A stretch of 7,294 nt of DNA from Deltaproteobacteria bacterium. Lineage in GTDB: Bacteria > Desulfobacterota > Dissulfuribacteria > Dissulfuribacterales > S140-46. Both the position numbers and the translations under genes were made by a program. Positions 6,350-7,294 of this stretch are shown here, piece by piece (position 1 is the first letter of the stretch; the number at the start of each line of letters is the position of its first letter). The notes under the pieces were generated by a model, which saw only the letters and a list, made by a program, of their open reading frames with translations, was not told the DNA's origin and searched no databases. The DNA lies in contig WFVQ01000032.1 of assembly GCA_015491585.1 (NCBI GenBank), forward strand, positions 1 to 7,294. The letters are read 5' to 3'.

Positions 6350-7294
6350 GTCCATCATGAAGAGCATGGGAGCGCACACAGACAGGCTGGCATCCATGAA
6401 GGGAGCGGCACTGAGCCAAGACAGCGGCGGCAGCCGGTGGCCCCTCGCGATATACCTGATCCAGGGATCTTCCCTCCTGTATGACACCCCTCTTTCCAGC
6501 GCCGAATGGACCTTGGCCGCTTTCTCCACACGGGTCCGCCTGTCTATGGAATCATGGGAGACCGGTACCGCGGCGGCCCTGTCCGCCTTCTTCTGCTTGG
6601 GTTGGACCTCCTTGGCCAATAGGTAGGATGCATCGGGGATGAAGGGCACCAGGACGTACTGACCTGCAAGGAACAGCGACAGCAGATCGCCGGCCCACTG
6701 CAGGAGATCCTTTCTGGAGATTGCGGGCGAGAACGAGACCGCCACACTCTTCGGTTCTGCCAGGACACTTTCTCCTTCCATGCCGTGCAGCGATGCCAGA
6801 AGGTGGCGGACCCAGAACCTAATCTTGGTGAAAGGAGCAATAGTATATGCCACATCCACCAGCCCCTTTCCGGAGTGCAGAAACCCAATCCGCCCTCTGA
6901 CGTGCACATGCGGCTGCTCCACCACCATATCGCAATCCAACACCTCAACCGGCAAACAATCTCTCTCTGCCAGGAGCCGGAAGATGGGCATGTAAACCGA
7001 CTCGACCTTCTCCTTCCACAGCACTCCGCCGATGTCTCCAGGAGGCAGCCGCCCCTCCAGCTCCAGCCGCCTGAAGACAGGCCCGAACATCCCAGACGCC
7101 TCTTCGGGTGCGCGGCCCTGGGCCACCACCTCTCCAAACCCGTTCATGACCACCTCTTCATCCAACCATCTGGGAAGCGAAAACGGCTCGTGGTCGTCCA
7201 GGACAGCCTCGCCCACATCCAGGTCGATCTCCATGACCTCCCTGAGATAGTGACGGACAGGAGCGGCAAAGAAGCAGGCGAGACGGTCTGGAGA
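6338..7294 (-). CDS. recC: RecC, C-terminal part (cut by the window edge)
   Basis: RecC is the non-motor scaffold of RecBCD. It splits the duplex ahead of the motors and its channel reads Chi. The frame stays open from the recC stop (TAG at 6340-6338) to the last base of the window, giving 318 residues. The ATG at 7234 is internal: 20 in-frame codons precede it and encode RecC-like sequence (FFAAPVRHYLRE), which aligns with the start of the RecC C-terminal domain, an inactive nuclease-like fold. Further matches to the E. coli pattern are the GDIGGVLWKEKVESVY stretch, RFWVRHLLASLHG, the LLSLFLAGQYVLVPFIP segment, and a C-terminal region with ARGH followed by aromatic residues. E. coli RecC has 1122 residues, so roughly 800 residues, including the inactive helicase-like domains that contact Chi, lie outside the window. 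Identity is weak by eye, but position just ahead of recB makes the call secure. Confidence 0.93.
   Translation of the reverse strand, partial: SPDRLACFFAAPVRHYLREVMEIDLDVGEAVLDDHEPFSLPRWLDEEVVMNGFGEVVAQGRAPEEASGMFGPVFRRLELEGRLPPGDIGGVLWKEKVESVYMPIFRLLAERDCLPVEVLDCDMVVEQPHVHVRGRIGFLHSGKGLVDVAYTIAPFTKIRFWVRHLLASLHGMEGESVLAEPKSVAVSFSPAISRKDLLQWAGDLLSLFLAGQYVLVPFIPDASYLLAKEVQPKQKKADRAAAVPVSHDSIDRRTRVEKAAKVHSALERGVSYRREDPWIRYIARGHRLPPLSWLSAAPFMDASLSVCAPMLFMMDKGR

Noticed and set aside
6856..6863. Minus-strand GCTGGTGG, identical to the E. coli Chi octamer, inside recC
   Set aside because: It is a single octamer formed by Gly-Leu-Val-Asp codons. Chi differs between species, and one copy in 7.3 kb is uninformative.
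6338..7234. A separate 298-residue gene starting at ATG 7234
   Set aside because: The frame continues open to the window edge and the 20 upstream codons match RecC, so this ATG is internal.

Overview
The window carries the 3' part of a recCBD operon, read entirely on the minus strand. From right to left it holds the C-terminal third of recC (cut by the right edge), a complete recB (1340 residues) and a complete recD (687 residues). Their products should form the RecBCD (exonuclease V) helicase-nuclease, which processes double-strand DNA ends for recombination and degrades linear foreign DNA. Every helicase motif looked for in RecB and RecD is present. The RecB nuclease residues are intact, so the complex looks functional. 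Assignments rest on motif and alignment memory against the Escherichia coli proteins; no search was run.

Layout: bases 1-25 are not biological. They are the end of an Illumina Nextera (Tn5) adapter, so the left edge is an untrimmed read or contig end. Bases 26-247 form an AT-richer stretch (about 44% GC over bases 61-240, against roughly 58-62% in sampled lines of the genes). This stretch holds a strong hairpin that probably ends the operon transcript, and no convincing gene. recD occupies 248-2311, recB 2312-6334 and recC 6338-7294. The genes are packed tightly: recC and recB are 3 nt apart, and the recB stop is followed at once by the recD start. In both cases the ribosome binding site lies inside the last codons of the upstream gene, which suggests translational coupling. 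No ptrA-like protease gene lies between recC and recB, unlike in E. coli. The operon promoter must lie beyond the right edge.

The organism is a bacterium with moderately high GC. A full RecBCD suggests a proteobacterial-type lineage, or Desulfobacterota or a relative, but the window cannot settle this. The Nextera tag fits a draft genome or metagenome contig.

The most interesting point lies within recB. Between the helicase and nuclease domains, the gene carries an in-phase A AAA AAG heptamer with a GGAGG Shine-Dalgarno-like element 9 nt upstream, the same arrangement as the dnaX programmed -1 frameshift signal. A -1 shift here would give a RecB of about 1033 residues that keeps the helicase motifs and loses the whole nuclease domain. 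This is a hypothesis from sequence only. The rest of the window is an ordinary recombination operon.
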